Part shown: positions 47,937 to 55,746 of the stretch, one piece after another | How positions within the stretch are numbered: position 1 is the stretch's first letter | Layout of the letters: each line of letters starts with the position of its first letter | Assembly (NCBI RefSeq): GCF_003030345.1 | Contig: NZ_CP028158.1 | Span: forward strand, 5,208,001 to 5,272,000 | DNA length: 64,000 nucleotides | Direction: 5' to 3' | From: Plantactinospora sp. BC1 | GTDB lineage: Bacteria > Actinomycetota > Actinomycetes > Mycobacteriales > Micromonosporaceae | Notes under the pieces: model-generated | The model's database searches: none | Told to the model about the DNA's origin: nothing | The model's input: only the letters and a program-made list of their open reading frames with translations | Made by a program: the position numbers and the translations under genes

Positions 47937-48491
47937 ATGCGGGTCGCGATCTGGCGACAGCACGCCGCGCGGAGGAACGGTGGGCCCATGACGCTACGGC
48001 AGGTACGCCGGCGCTGTGAGCAACTGGCACGCGGCATCCGGGTACCGGACCCCTTCGACCTCGACACGTTCATCGGCGACTTCGGTGCCGACCGGGGACG
48101 TCCGGTCCACCTGATCGCGTTCGACCTGCCGCCCGGGGCGCCGTGCGGGCTCTGCGTCTCGACCGACGCCGCCGACTACCTGGTGGTGACCTCCGCCGCG
48201 ACCGGGGTGCAGCGGGTGCACATCGCCCTGCACGAGCTGGCCCACCTGCTGCTGGAGCACCGGCTGCACCTGCTCGACGACGTACAGGGCAGTCGGCAAC
48301 TCTTCCGGCACCTCGACCCGGGGGTGGTCCGGGCGATGTTCGCCAGGACCAACTACAGCAGCCAGGAGGAGCAGGAGGCCGAGACCCTCGCCTCGCTGCT
48401 CGGACAGCGGGCCGGGCTGTGGCGCCCGCCGGCACCGCGCGCCCCGAGCGACCCGGTGGTCGAACGGCTCGGCCAGTCACTGGAACACTAG
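47937..48491 (+). CDS. ImmA/IrrE family metallopeptidase
   Basis: A zinc peptidase-like protein of up to 184 residues. The motif HIALHELAHLLLEHRL (near residue 100) carries HExxH, and EEQEAETLASLL (near 140) supplies the third ligand region. The ATG at 47937 directly abuts the regulator stop; an ATG at 47988 has GGAGG about ten bases upstream and may be the true start. Known members (ImmA, IrrE) destroy a partner repressor upon DNA damage or other stress; the partner is presumably the XRE protein. Confidence 0.88.
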   Translation: MRVAIWRQHAARRNGGPMTLRQVRRRCEQLARGIRVPDPFDLDTFIGDFGADRGRPVHLIAFDLPPGAPCGLCVSTDAADYLVVTSAATGVQRVHIALHELAHLLLEHRLHLLDDVQGSRQLFRHLDPGVVRAMFARTNYSSQEEQEAETLASLLGQRAGLWRPPAPRAPSDPVVERLGQSLEH

Positions 48492-48502
48492 GGTGTTGCC
48501 GG

Positions 48503-49750
48503 ATGGACGGTAAGAGCGGCGTTTTCCTGTTCTGCGCGGCGGTGGCGTGGATCGCGGTGGGCTACAAGGTGGCGGCACTCGTCCGCAACCCCCGCAACCT
48601 GAACCTCTGGGTGCTCACCCTCTGCATCGCGCTGCCGGCGGCCGGTTTCACCATGGCCGTGCCGGCCGTCTACACGGCGGTGAACCGCTTCTTCGGGGTA
48701 CCGAATCTCGCCTCGCTGCTGGTCTACTCCTGCATCGTCGGATACAGCGTCACCGCGCTGGTCATGCTGATGCTCTGGCACATGCCGCCGGCCGAGGCGC
48801 TGCCCCGGGCCAGGATGCTCGCCGTCTTCTACGGCCTGGTGCTGGTCGCGATGGCGGTGCTCTTCGCCAACAGCGGCGCCACCGTCGAGGCGCCGAGCGA
48901 CTTCGACGACGTCTACGGCCCCCGCCCGGTCGGCGGCACGTTCCTGCTGGTCTACGTCTCCGCCTTCGCCGTCGGCCTCGGCGTCGCCGCCTGGCGCAGC
49001 CTCCAGTTCGCCAACCGGGTCGCCCGGACCGACGGCCGCCCGTGGCTGCGCCGGGGCCTGCGGCTGGTCGCGGCCGGGTCGGTCGTCGCGCTCGGCTACT
49101 GCCTGGGCAAGGGCGGGTACGTCGTCGCCGCCTGGCTCGGCACGACGCTGCCGACCCTGAGCGACCTCGGTACCCTCTGCGCCTGCCTCGGGGCGCTGGT
49201 GATCACGGTCGGCTTCACGATCCCGTCCTGGGGACCGAACCTCTCCGCCGCCGTGCAGAGGCTGGGCCGGGCCCGCACCTATCTGCGGCTCTACCCGCTC
49301 TGGCACGCCATGTACCAGGCGATGCCGGAGATCGCCCTCGACCCGCCCACGTCCCGCCGGGCCGACCTGCGGATGCTGCGTGACCTCGACTTCGCGCTCT
49401 ACCGGCGGGTCATCGAGATCCGCGACGGCCGGCTCGCGCTCGCGCCGTACCTAGCACCGACCGACGGGACTCCCCCGGATGGTCGCGGTGGCAGGACCGC
49501 CGCCGCGACCCGGGAGGCGATCCGGATCCGGGACGCGCTGGCCCGGCTGCGCACGGCCAACCAGGAACAGCAGGCGGTGCCGCCGGCCGCCGCGGCGGGG
49601 CGGGGAACCCGGCCCGGGCCGGCGGGACAGCCGGACGACGACGACCTCGCCGGTGACCTGGAGTTCCTCGGCCACGTCTCGTCGGCCCTGCGCCGGCTGC
49701 CGCCGGTCCCGGCCGCGCCCGCCTCCCCCGGTACGCCGGTGAGGAGCTGA
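48503..49750 (+). CDS. MAB_1171c-type multi-spanning membrane protein
   Basis: A 415-residue protein with seven predicted membrane helices in its first 240 residues (for example FLFCAAVAWIAVGYKVAALV, NLWVLTLCIALPAAGFTMAV, TLSDLGTLCACLGALVITVG) and a cytoplasmic C-terminal half. The segment LRLYPLWHAMYQAMPEIALD (near 262) followed by DLRMLRDLDFALYRRVIEIRDG is the hallmark I associate with the MAB_1171c/DUF6545 group, called a putative transporter without proof. The last 60 residues are disordered (Pro/Ala/Gly). The gene lies 11 bases after the peptidase gene and eight before the oxygenase gene. Confidence 0.75.
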   Translation: MDGKSGVFLFCAAVAWIAVGYKVAALVRNPRNLNLWVLTLCIALPAAGFTMAVPAVYTAVNRFFGVPNLASLLVYSCIVGYSVTALVMLMLWHMPPAEALPRARMLAVFYGLVLVAMAVLFANSGATVEAPSDFDDVYGPRPVGGTFLLVYVSAFAVGLGVAAWRSLQFANRVARTDGRPWLRRGLRLVAAGSVVALGYCLGKGGYVVAAWLGTTLPTLSDLGTLCACLGALVITVGFTIPSWGPNLSAAVQRLGRARTYLRLYPLWHAMYQAMPEIALDPPTSRRADLRMLRDLDFALYRRVIEIRDGRLALAPYLAPTDGTPPDGRGGRTAAATREAIRIRDALARLRTANQEQQAVPPAAAAGRGTRPGPAGQPDDDDLAGDLEFLGHVSSALRRLPPVPAAPASPGTPVRS

Positions 49751-49758
49751 CGGCACCG

Positions 49759-50628
49759 ATGCTGCACCGGCCCGGCCGGTTCGACCGGCTACGCCAGATC
49801 CGCGCACTCGACCCGGCGCGGGACTGCCACCAGATCTATCGGACCACCGCGCTGTGGGAGTTCCCGTTCGACGTCCGGATGGGGCTGCTGCTGGCCTTCT
49901 GGCGCACCTTCGCCGTGCCGTCGATCGCCGAACTGCTGGCCGCGACCGGTGAGACCACGACCCGGACCGAGCGCCGCGCCGACGACACCGGCATCCTGAT
50001 GTACACCCTGATCGAGCACGGCCTCGACCACCCGCTGGGTCGGGCGGCCACCCGACGGCTCAACCAGCTGCACCGCCGGTACGCCATCGACAACGACGAC
50101 TACCTGTACGTGCTCGGCACCTTCGTCTTCGTCGGCACCCGGTGGATCGACCGGTACGGCTGGCGTCCGCTCTGCTGCCACGAGCGCGCCGCGATCTACC
50201 ACTTCTACGCCGAACTGGGCCGGCGGATGCGGATCACCGCCATCCCGCCGGACCTGGAGAGCTACGCGCGCTGGTACGACGCGTTCGAGGCCGAGCGGTT
50301 CGCACCCACTCCGGCCGCCCGGCAGCTCATCACCGCCACCAAGGGGCTGCTCGCCGACCTGCCGAAGCCGCTGGTGTCGGTCGGTGGGCGGGTCGCCGAC
50401 GCGCTGCTCGACCCGCCGCTGCGGGCGGCCCTCTCGGTCGCCCCGCCGCCGTGGTGGGCCCGGGCGGCACTCACCGGGGGACTCGCCGGACGCGCCGCAT
50501 ACCTGCGGTACGGGGCGGCACCGCGCCGGCGGCAGTACCTCGACGGCGGGCTGCGGGCGAAGACGTACCCGGACGGTTACGACATCGCCACGGTCGGCCC
50601 GGCGGAACACCCCTCCTCTCGGGCATAG
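49759..50628 (+). CDS. MpaB-type oxygenase (DUF2236, latex-clearing-protein-like)
   Basis: A 289-residue protein of the group that includes the rubber oxygenase Lcp (haem b) and the fungal MpaB. It is all-helical with the recognisable blocks ALWEFPFDVRMGLLLAFWRT, DDTGILMYTLIEHGLDHPLG (His ligand candidates) and DYLYVLGTFVFVGTRWIDRY. It lacks a signal peptide. The substrate is unknown; in the cassette context a lipid or membrane-derived molecule is plausible. It is the last gene of the four-gene unit. Confidence 0.75.
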   Translation: MLHRPGRFDRLRQIRALDPARDCHQIYRTTALWEFPFDVRMGLLLAFWRTFAVPSIAELLAATGETTTRTERRADDTGILMYTLIEHGLDHPLGRAATRRLNQLHRRYAIDNDDYLYVLGTFVFVGTRWIDRYGWRPLCCHERAAIYHFYAELGRRMRITAIPPDLESYARWYDAFEAERFAPTPAARQLITATKGLLADLPKPLVSVGGRVADALLDPPLRAALSVAPPPWWARAALTGGLAGRAAYLRYGAAPRRRQYLDGGLRAKTYPDGYDIATVGPAEHPSSRA

Positions 50629-50691
50629 GCGGATCGTGCCGGCCCGCTGGCACAATGGCCCGACCTACGGCCGGGACGGGGCGAGAGATCG

Positions 50692-51459
50692 ATGACGACT
50701 GGTGACGAGCGGATAGTGCCGGACGAGACGACGGTGCCGCTGCTGTCCTGTGTCTCCGCGGACGAGACGCTCGCGTTCTGGCAGGCTCTCGGCTTCGAGG
50801 TGACCTGGAACCAGCGCAAGCCGTACCTGTATCTGGCGTTTCGCTGGAGCGGGTTCGAGCTGCACTACGGTGCCGCGTCGGCCGGGCTCGACCCGACGCT
50901 GGAGAACACCGGCGGCTGCCTGGTGCAGGTCGGGGCCGTCGCGCCCTACCACGCGGCGTTCGTGGCGGCGATGCGGAAGACGTACGGGAAGGTGCTCGGC
51001 AAGGGGCTGCCGAGGATCACCCGCTACCGCCCCGGCGCGTCCCGGTTCAGCATCGTGGACCCGTCCGGCAACTCGATCGTCTTCGTCCGGCGCGACGAGC
51101 CGGAGGAACTGGAGTACGGCGGCTCGAAGCGGCTGGCCGGGCTGGCGAAGGTCATCGACAACGCGCAGATCCTGCGCGAGTTCAAGACCGACGACCGGGC
51201 GGCGTTCCGGGCCCTCAACTCCGGGCTGCGCCGGCACGGCGAGACGGCCTCCGATCTCGACCGGGCCCTGGCGCTGGCCGCGCTGATCGAACTCTCGATC
51301 GCGCTGGAGGAGCCCGACCGGGTACCCGGATGGGGTGCCCGGCTGCGAGAGATCCCGTTGACCGGGCCGGAACGGGAGCAGGTGCAACGCGCGGTCGCCG
51401 ACCCGGCGGTACTCGCCGGATGGCTGCCCGACGACACCTTGCCGCACGGACGGACTTGA
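50692..51459 (+). CDS. VOC (glyoxalase/bleomycin-resistance) family protein with extra C-terminal domain
   Basis: A 255-residue protein. The first 130 residues form a vicinal oxygen chelate fold (VPLLSCVSADETLAFWQALG, FEVTWNQRKPYLYLAF, YRPGASRFSIVDPSGNSIVF). The C-terminal 115 residues are helical and not part of an ordinary VOC protein. Family roles range from drug binding to metal-dependent lyases or isomerases; the metal ligands cannot be assigned. It starts 63 bases after the oxygenase gene and may or may not be in that transcript. Confidence 0.8.
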   Translation: MTTGDERIVPDETTVPLLSCVSADETLAFWQALGFEVTWNQRKPYLYLAFRWSGFELHYGAASAGLDPTLENTGGCLVQVGAVAPYHAAFVAAMRKTYGKVLGKGLPRITRYRPGASRFSIVDPSGNSIVFVRRDEPEELEYGGSKRLAGLAKVIDNAQILREFKTDDRAAFRALNSGLRRHGETASDLDRALALAALIELSIALEEPDRVPGWGARLREIPLTGPEREQVQRAVADPAVLAGWLPDDTLPHGRT

Positions 51460-51476
51460 GCCGGTCGCGCGATTGA

Positions 51477-51499
51477 GATATGTCTTTATGGATATGTCT
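51477..51499 (+). promoter_or_regulatory. Direct repeat before the PQQ-type propeller gene
   Basis: GATATGTCT occurs at 51477-51485 and 51491-51499 in an unusually AT-rich stretch, 20 bases before the start codon. The outer bases also make a partial inverted repeat (GAGATAT ... ATATGTCTC). It may be an operator or overlap a -10 box. Confidence 0.35.
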
Positions 51500-51519
51500 C
51501 AGTCGTAAGGGGGTCTACG

Positions 51520-53100
51520 ATGAGCGATGTTCGGCGGATCACCACCGCGTCCGCGCTGGCCGTGGCGTGCGTGGTGGCACTCGTACCCGTCATCCACGCA
51601 CCACCGGCGAGCGCCCGGGGCGGCGCAGAGTGGTCCATGGGTGGCCACGACATCCGCAACACCCGGTCGAACCCGGACGAGCGCCTACTGTCCCCCGCGA
51701 CGGTCGGCGGCCTGGAGGTCGCCTGGAGCGTCACCACCGACGGCGACGTCTCGGCCACCCCCGCCGTGGTCGACGGCGCCGTCTACTTCCCGGACTGGGG
51801 CGGCACCTTCTGGAAGGTCGACGCGGCGACCGGCGAGGTGATCTGGTCCCGTTCGGTGGCCGAACTCGCCGGGGTCGCCGGCACCTTCTCCCGGACCGCC
51901 CCGGTGGTGGCCGGCGACACGGTCTACCTCGGCACCCAGGCCGGCGCCCGACTGCTGGCGATCGACACCGAGACCGGCGAACTGCGCTGGAACACCGCGA
52001 TGGACACCCACCCGGACGCGATTCTCACCTCGTCGCCGGCCATCCACCGGGGCGTGCTCTACCAGGGCGTCTCCTCGCTGGAGTTCCTCAACGCCGGTGA
52101 CCCGGCCTACGACTGCTGCACCTTCCGGGGCAGCCTGGTGGCGGTCAACGCGGCCACCGGAAAGATCCGGTGGAAGAGCCACACCCTGCCGGACCAGGGC
52201 GCGGGTGGCGACGTCTTCAGCGGCGCGTCGGTCTGGGGCAGCACCCCGACCATCGACCCGAGGAGCCGCACCGTCTACGTCGGCACCGGGCAGAACTACT
52301 CGATCCCGGCCTCGGCGCGGGAGTGCCAGGAAGCCGGCGGCACGCCGCAGGAGTGCCTGCCGGCCTGGAACGCCAAGGACTCGATCGTCGCGATGGACAT
52401 GGCGACGGGGAAGATCAAGTGGTCGACCGGACCACCCCGGTTCGACGAATGGAATCTCGCCTGCATACCCGGGTTCCCGCCGAACAACTGCCCCAACCCG
52501 GGCCCGGACCACGACACCAGCGACGGCACCCACCTCTTCACCATCCCCGGCCCGAACGGGCGACCCCGCAAGGCGGTGGGGGCCGGGCAGAAGAGCGGCG
52601 AGTTCTGGATGCTCGACGCGCTGACCGGGGAGATCATCTGGAGCGCCTCGGTCGGCCCGGGTTCGGTGCTCGGCGGCATCGAGTGGGGCACCGCCAACGA
52701 CGGCAAGCGGATCTTCTTCGCGGAGACCAACTACGACCGGGAGCCGTACCAGCTGCCCGACGGGCAGACCATCGACTACAGCTCGTTCGGCGCGCTGGAC
52801 GTGGCGACCGGGGAGATCCTCTGGCAGGTACCGGAACCACACGGCGGCCTGGCGGTCGGCCCGGCGACGACGGCGAACGGCGTCGTCTACTACGGCTCGC
52901 TGAACGGCTACATGTACGCCCTCGACGCCGACGACGGCGAGGTGCTCTGGGAGTACCAGGGCGCGGGGGCGTCGAACGCCGGCCCGGCCATCGTCGACGG
53001 CAGGCTCTACTGGGGCAACGGGTACCAGCGGCTCGGCGCCGCCAGCACCACCTTCTACTCCTTCCGGCTGCCGGGCACCACCACGGGTACGGGTTCGTGA
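51520..53100 (+). CDS. Secreted PQQ-type beta-propeller protein
   Basis: A 526-residue exported protein of the quinoprotein alcohol dehydrogenase-like group. A signal peptide (1-33, ending ASARG) is followed by seven or eight blades with the W-motif pattern (WKVDAATGEVIWSRSV, LLAIDTETGELRWNTAMDT, LVAVNAATGKIRWKSHTLPD, YMYALDADDGEVLWEYQG). A vicinal Cys pair (DPAYDCCTF, near 200) recalls the disulfide ring under PQQ in methanol dehydrogenases, and CIPGFPPNNCPNPG gives a second likely disulfide. It is close in layout to polyvinyl-alcohol dehydrogenase. No cytochrome gene lies beside it, so the electron acceptor is unknown. Confidence 0.85.
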   Translation: MSDVRRITTASALAVACVVALVPVIHAPPASARGGAEWSMGGHDIRNTRSNPDERLLSPATVGGLEVAWSVTTDGDVSATPAVVDGAVYFPDWGGTFWKVDAATGEVIWSRSVAELAGVAGTFSRTAPVVAGDTVYLGTQAGARLLAIDTETGELRWNTAMDTHPDAILTSSPAIHRGVLYQGVSSLEFLNAGDPAYDCCTFRGSLVAVNAATGKIRWKSHTLPDQGAGGDVFSGASVWGSTPTIDPRSRTVYVGTGQNYSIPASARECQEAGGTPQECLPAWNAKDSIVAMDMATGKIKWSTGPPRFDEWNLACIPGFPPNNCPNPGPDHDTSDGTHLFTIPGPNGRPRKAVGAGQKSGEFWMLDALTGEIIWSASVGPGSVLGGIEWGTANDGKRIFFAETNYDREPYQLPDGQTIDYSSFGALDVATGEILWQVPEPHGGLAVGPATTANGVVYYGSLNGYMYALDADDGEVLWEYQGAGASNAGPAIVDGRLYWGNGYQRLGAASTTFYSFRLPGTTTGTGS

Positions 53101-53131
53101 CCGGTACCGACCGCTGATCCGGAGCCAGGAT

Positions 53132-53166
53132 CCGCCCCGTGCGGCAGGAGATGCCGCACGGGGCGG
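53132..53166 (+). terminator. Terminator after the propeller gene
   Basis: A perfect 15-bp stem (53132-53146 with 53152-53166) with a 5-base loop starts 31 bases after the stop. Confidence 0.85.
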
Positions 53167-53250
53167 GTCCGGCCGTCTCTGCCCGGTCGATCTCCCCGGC
53201 TATCCTGGTGCCGATCCGACAGCGTCGTCCCTCACCCGAAAGTTGCGGAT

Positions 53251-54063
53251 GTGACAGAGACTTCGGCCACGACCGGCGAGCAGCAGGCAATCTCCAAGAT
53301 GGACACCACCGTCCCGCAGACAGCCCGGATCTGGAACTATCTGTTGGGCGGCAAGGACAACTTCGCCGCCGACCGCGCGGTCGGTGACGAGATCATCCAG
53401 GCCCTTCCGCAACTCGCCGAGAGCGCACGGCTGTCCCGGGCGTACCTGGTCCGCGCGGTGCGGTACCTCGTCGCCGAGGCCGGCGTGCGCCAGTTCCTCG
53501 ACATCGGGACCGGGCTGCCCACCGCCGACAACACCCACCAGGTCGCCCAGTCGATCGCGCCGGACGCCCGGATCGTCTACGTCGACAACGACGCCCTCGT
53601 ACTCGTGCACGCCCGGGCCCTGCTCGCCAGCAGCCCGGAGGGCGCCACCGACTACGTCGACGCCGACCTGCGGGACACCGGGACGATTCTGCGCGAGGCG
53701 GCCAGGACCCTCGACCTGACCAAGCCGGTGGCGCTGTTCCTGATGGGGATCCTCGGGCACGTCGAGAGCGACGACGAAGCGAAGTCGATAATCGACGGCA
53801 TCATGGCTGCGCTGCCCTCCGGCAGCTACCTCGCGATGTACGACGGCAGCGACACCAGCGAGGCGAACACCGAGGCCGTACGGATCTGGAACATCTCGGC
53901 GAACCCGAGATACCACCTGCGGAGCCCCGAACGGATCGCCCGCCTCTTCGAGGGCCTCGAACTGGTCGAGCCCGGCGTGGTGTCGGTGAACGAGTGGAGG
54001 CCGGATCCCGACACCCCGACCCACATCATCGACCAGTACTGCGCCGTCGGACGCAAGCCGTAG
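53251..54063 (+). CDS. SAM-dependent methyltransferase, DUF574/Methyltransf_19 type
   Basis: A 270-residue actinobacterial protein. The N-terminal segment TARIWNYLLGGKDNFAADRA is the signature of the DUF574 group, followed by the SAM site FLDIGTGLPTADNTHQVAQ (near 90), an acidic loop VDNDALVLVHARALL (near 112) and FLMGILGHV. These proteins are expanded in Streptomyces and Micromonospora and their substrates are mostly unknown. The GTG start is used because no better codon exists nearby. It faces the peptidase gene across a terminator. Confidence 0.9.
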   Translation: MTETSATTGEQQAISKMDTTVPQTARIWNYLLGGKDNFAADRAVGDEIIQALPQLAESARLSRAYLVRAVRYLVAEAGVRQFLDIGTGLPTADNTHQVAQSIAPDARIVYVDNDALVLVHARALLASSPEGATDYVDADLRDTGTILREAARTLDLTKPVALFLMGILGHVESDDEAKSIIDGIMAALPSGSYLAMYDGSDTSEANTEAVRIWNISANPRYHLRSPERIARLFEGLELVEPGVVSVNEWRPDPDTPTHIIDQYCAVGRKP

Positions 54064-54180
54064 CGCGATCGCCGGGCAGGACCGCGGCGACGAGGCGACG
54101 ACGCGCCAGGCCGACGGGGCGGCGGGTCAACAGGCCGACGTCGGCAGCCCGGTGGCCGGCGGGGAGCCGTCCACCCGGTG

Positions 54181-54209
54181 GTGCGGAGGACCACGAGGGT
54201 CCTCCGCAC
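54181..54209. terminator. Bidirectional terminator between convergent genes
   Basis: GTGCGGAGGACC (54181-54192) pairs perfectly with 54198-54209 around a 5-base loop. Confidence 0.8.
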
Positions 54210-54249
54210 CGGTCCGCCCGATGGCGGGTGTCCTGCCCTGGCGTAGCCG

Positions 54250-55590
54250 TCAGCGGGGCCAGGCGCAGTGGATGTGCGTGGCGTGGTCCGCGTCGTCCCC
54301 CGGCCCCAGCACCTCGGTGGCGCCATAGGCGCGGCACGCGTCCTTGAACGCCTGGTTGAACGGGTTGGTGCTGGTGACCCGGGTGCCGTTGATCGTGTCG
54401 ACGTCGAACGCCTTGCCGGCGTAGTGCCGGGAGTTCGCGCCGTGCCGGCTACCCGCGATCGCGGTCACCCGGAAGTTGAAACCGTTCGACAGATGCAGGC
54501 TGAGTATCCCCCGCAGCATGTCGAGGTCGAGGTTCACACTGGTCCGGCCGACATGGCTGAAGTCGCTGGTACTGGCCGGCAACCCGGCCGCGGTGTCCAC
54601 GATGTTCTGCCGCGCCGTCGATGCCGGATCGGACTGCCCGCCCACGTGGAAGGTGAGCAGGTCGATCGCCGGGATGTCCCGGATCGCCGCCGCCGGGTTG
54701 TACGCCGGCAGACCCGTACTGAACACTCCCGACCCCAGCGAGACCGACAGGGTGGGGGTACCCAGGCCGTAGCACGGAGACAGATAACGCTGCCCGGCCG
54801 GCAACGCGAAGCACCCGCCCCACGGTGTCCCGTTCAACGTCTGGAGCGCCAGATCGAAGCCGATCTCCAACTGGCGACCACCGTCGTAGATGCGACCGTC
54901 GATCAGTACCGCCCCGAGGCTGTAGCCGTAGTAGGACGAGGAGAAGGCGAAGGGCGCGGCGGCGGCGACGACCGAGCCGTTGTACCTGGCACCGCTGGTC
55001 CGCTCGATCAGGTACGCCTGGCCCGCACCCGCGAGGTAGAAATTGCAGACGATCTCCGCCAGGTAGTCGACCCGGGCCAGGGCGGTGCCGTTCAGGGTCA
55101 CCTGCCGGCTGATGTACGGCACGCAGGTCGGAGGATCGTCCTGGGCGTCGGCGACCATGCGCGGGGCAGGGCCGGCCTTCGGCTTTCCGAGGGTGATCCC
55201 GCTGCCGGAGCCGCTCGCCGCGGAGGCCACGGAACGCCGGCCAGCGGGCCGGATGGCGGCGGTCGGTGCCACCCCGGAGACGCCGGGCGCGACCACCGCC
55301 GACCGGGCCGGCAAACCCGGTGCGGCGTCGTCTCCGGAGACACCGGCGTACGCCGGCCCGGCGTACCCGAGCGCCCCGGCCAGCGCCAGAGCCAGGGCCA
55401 GAGCCAGGGCCGGCGCCCCGCTCCTTCGCCAACCTCGGCGTGACCTCACCGGTTCCGGTCCGGCCCGGTGGCTCGTGCCGGCCGCGTTGACCCGGGCGTC
55501 CCCCTCGAACGCCCGACCCGTCCGCGTCGGGGCGGCCGCCACCGCTCCCGTTGCCGACGACGTTCTCCGTACCCTGCCAATCCGCTTCAT
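54250..55590 (-). CDS. Secreted protein with C-terminal M15-type peptidase-like domain
   Basis: A 446-residue exported protein. The ATG at 55590 has GGAGGA upstream. The N-terminus is long and basic; the hydrophobic core (about 60-80, ALALALALALAGALGYAG) follows some 55 residues in, an unusually late signal sequence. A middle region (150-290) has paired Cys residues (PPTCVPYI, EIVCNFYL, GGCFALP, LSPCYGL) and a beta-rich character. The C-terminal part (330-446) carries SRHYAGKAFDVDTI and HATHIHCAW, the H-x6-D and HxH zinc motif of M15-type D-Ala-D-Ala or endolysin peptidases. Peptidoglycan is the likely target. Confidence 0.78.
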   Translation of the reverse strand: MKRIGRVRRTSSATGAVAAAPTRTGRAFEGDARVNAAGTSHRAGPEPVRSRRGWRRSGAPALALALALALAGALGYAGPAYAGVSGDDAAPGLPARSAVVAPGVSGVAPTAAIRPAGRRSVASAASGSGSGITLGKPKAGPAPRMVADAQDDPPTCVPYISRQVTLNGTALARVDYLAEIVCNFYLAGAGQAYLIERTSGARYNGSVVAAAAPFAFSSSYYGYSLGAVLIDGRIYDGGRQLEIGFDLALQTLNGTPWGGCFALPAGQRYLSPCYGLGTPTLSVSLGSGVFSTGLPAYNPAAAIRDIPAIDLLTFHVGGQSDPASTARQNIVDTAAGLPASTSDFSHVGRTSVNLDLDMLRGILSLHLSNGFNFRVTAIAGSRHGANSRHYAGKAFDVDTINGTRVTSTNPFNQAFKDACRAYGATEVLGPGDDADHATHIHCAWPR

Positions 55591-55746
55591 GCTTCCTCCG
55601 TGTCCGAGGTACGTGTGCGGGCCAGGCTCGCAGTCCGGACTGGAGGGCAACTGGAGGTCGATTGAACGTGCCGGTCAGCGATCGGGGTCGGGGCGCGGGC
55701 GTCCCGGCCGGGGCGTCCCGGCCGGGGCGGGTCGGGTCGGGGCGGG

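Noticed and set aside
47487-48491. Classical toxin-antitoxin pair
   Set aside because: The HExxH peptidase and XRE protein fit the ImmA/ImmR type better than a toxin-antitoxin pair, and the unit continues into two further genes.
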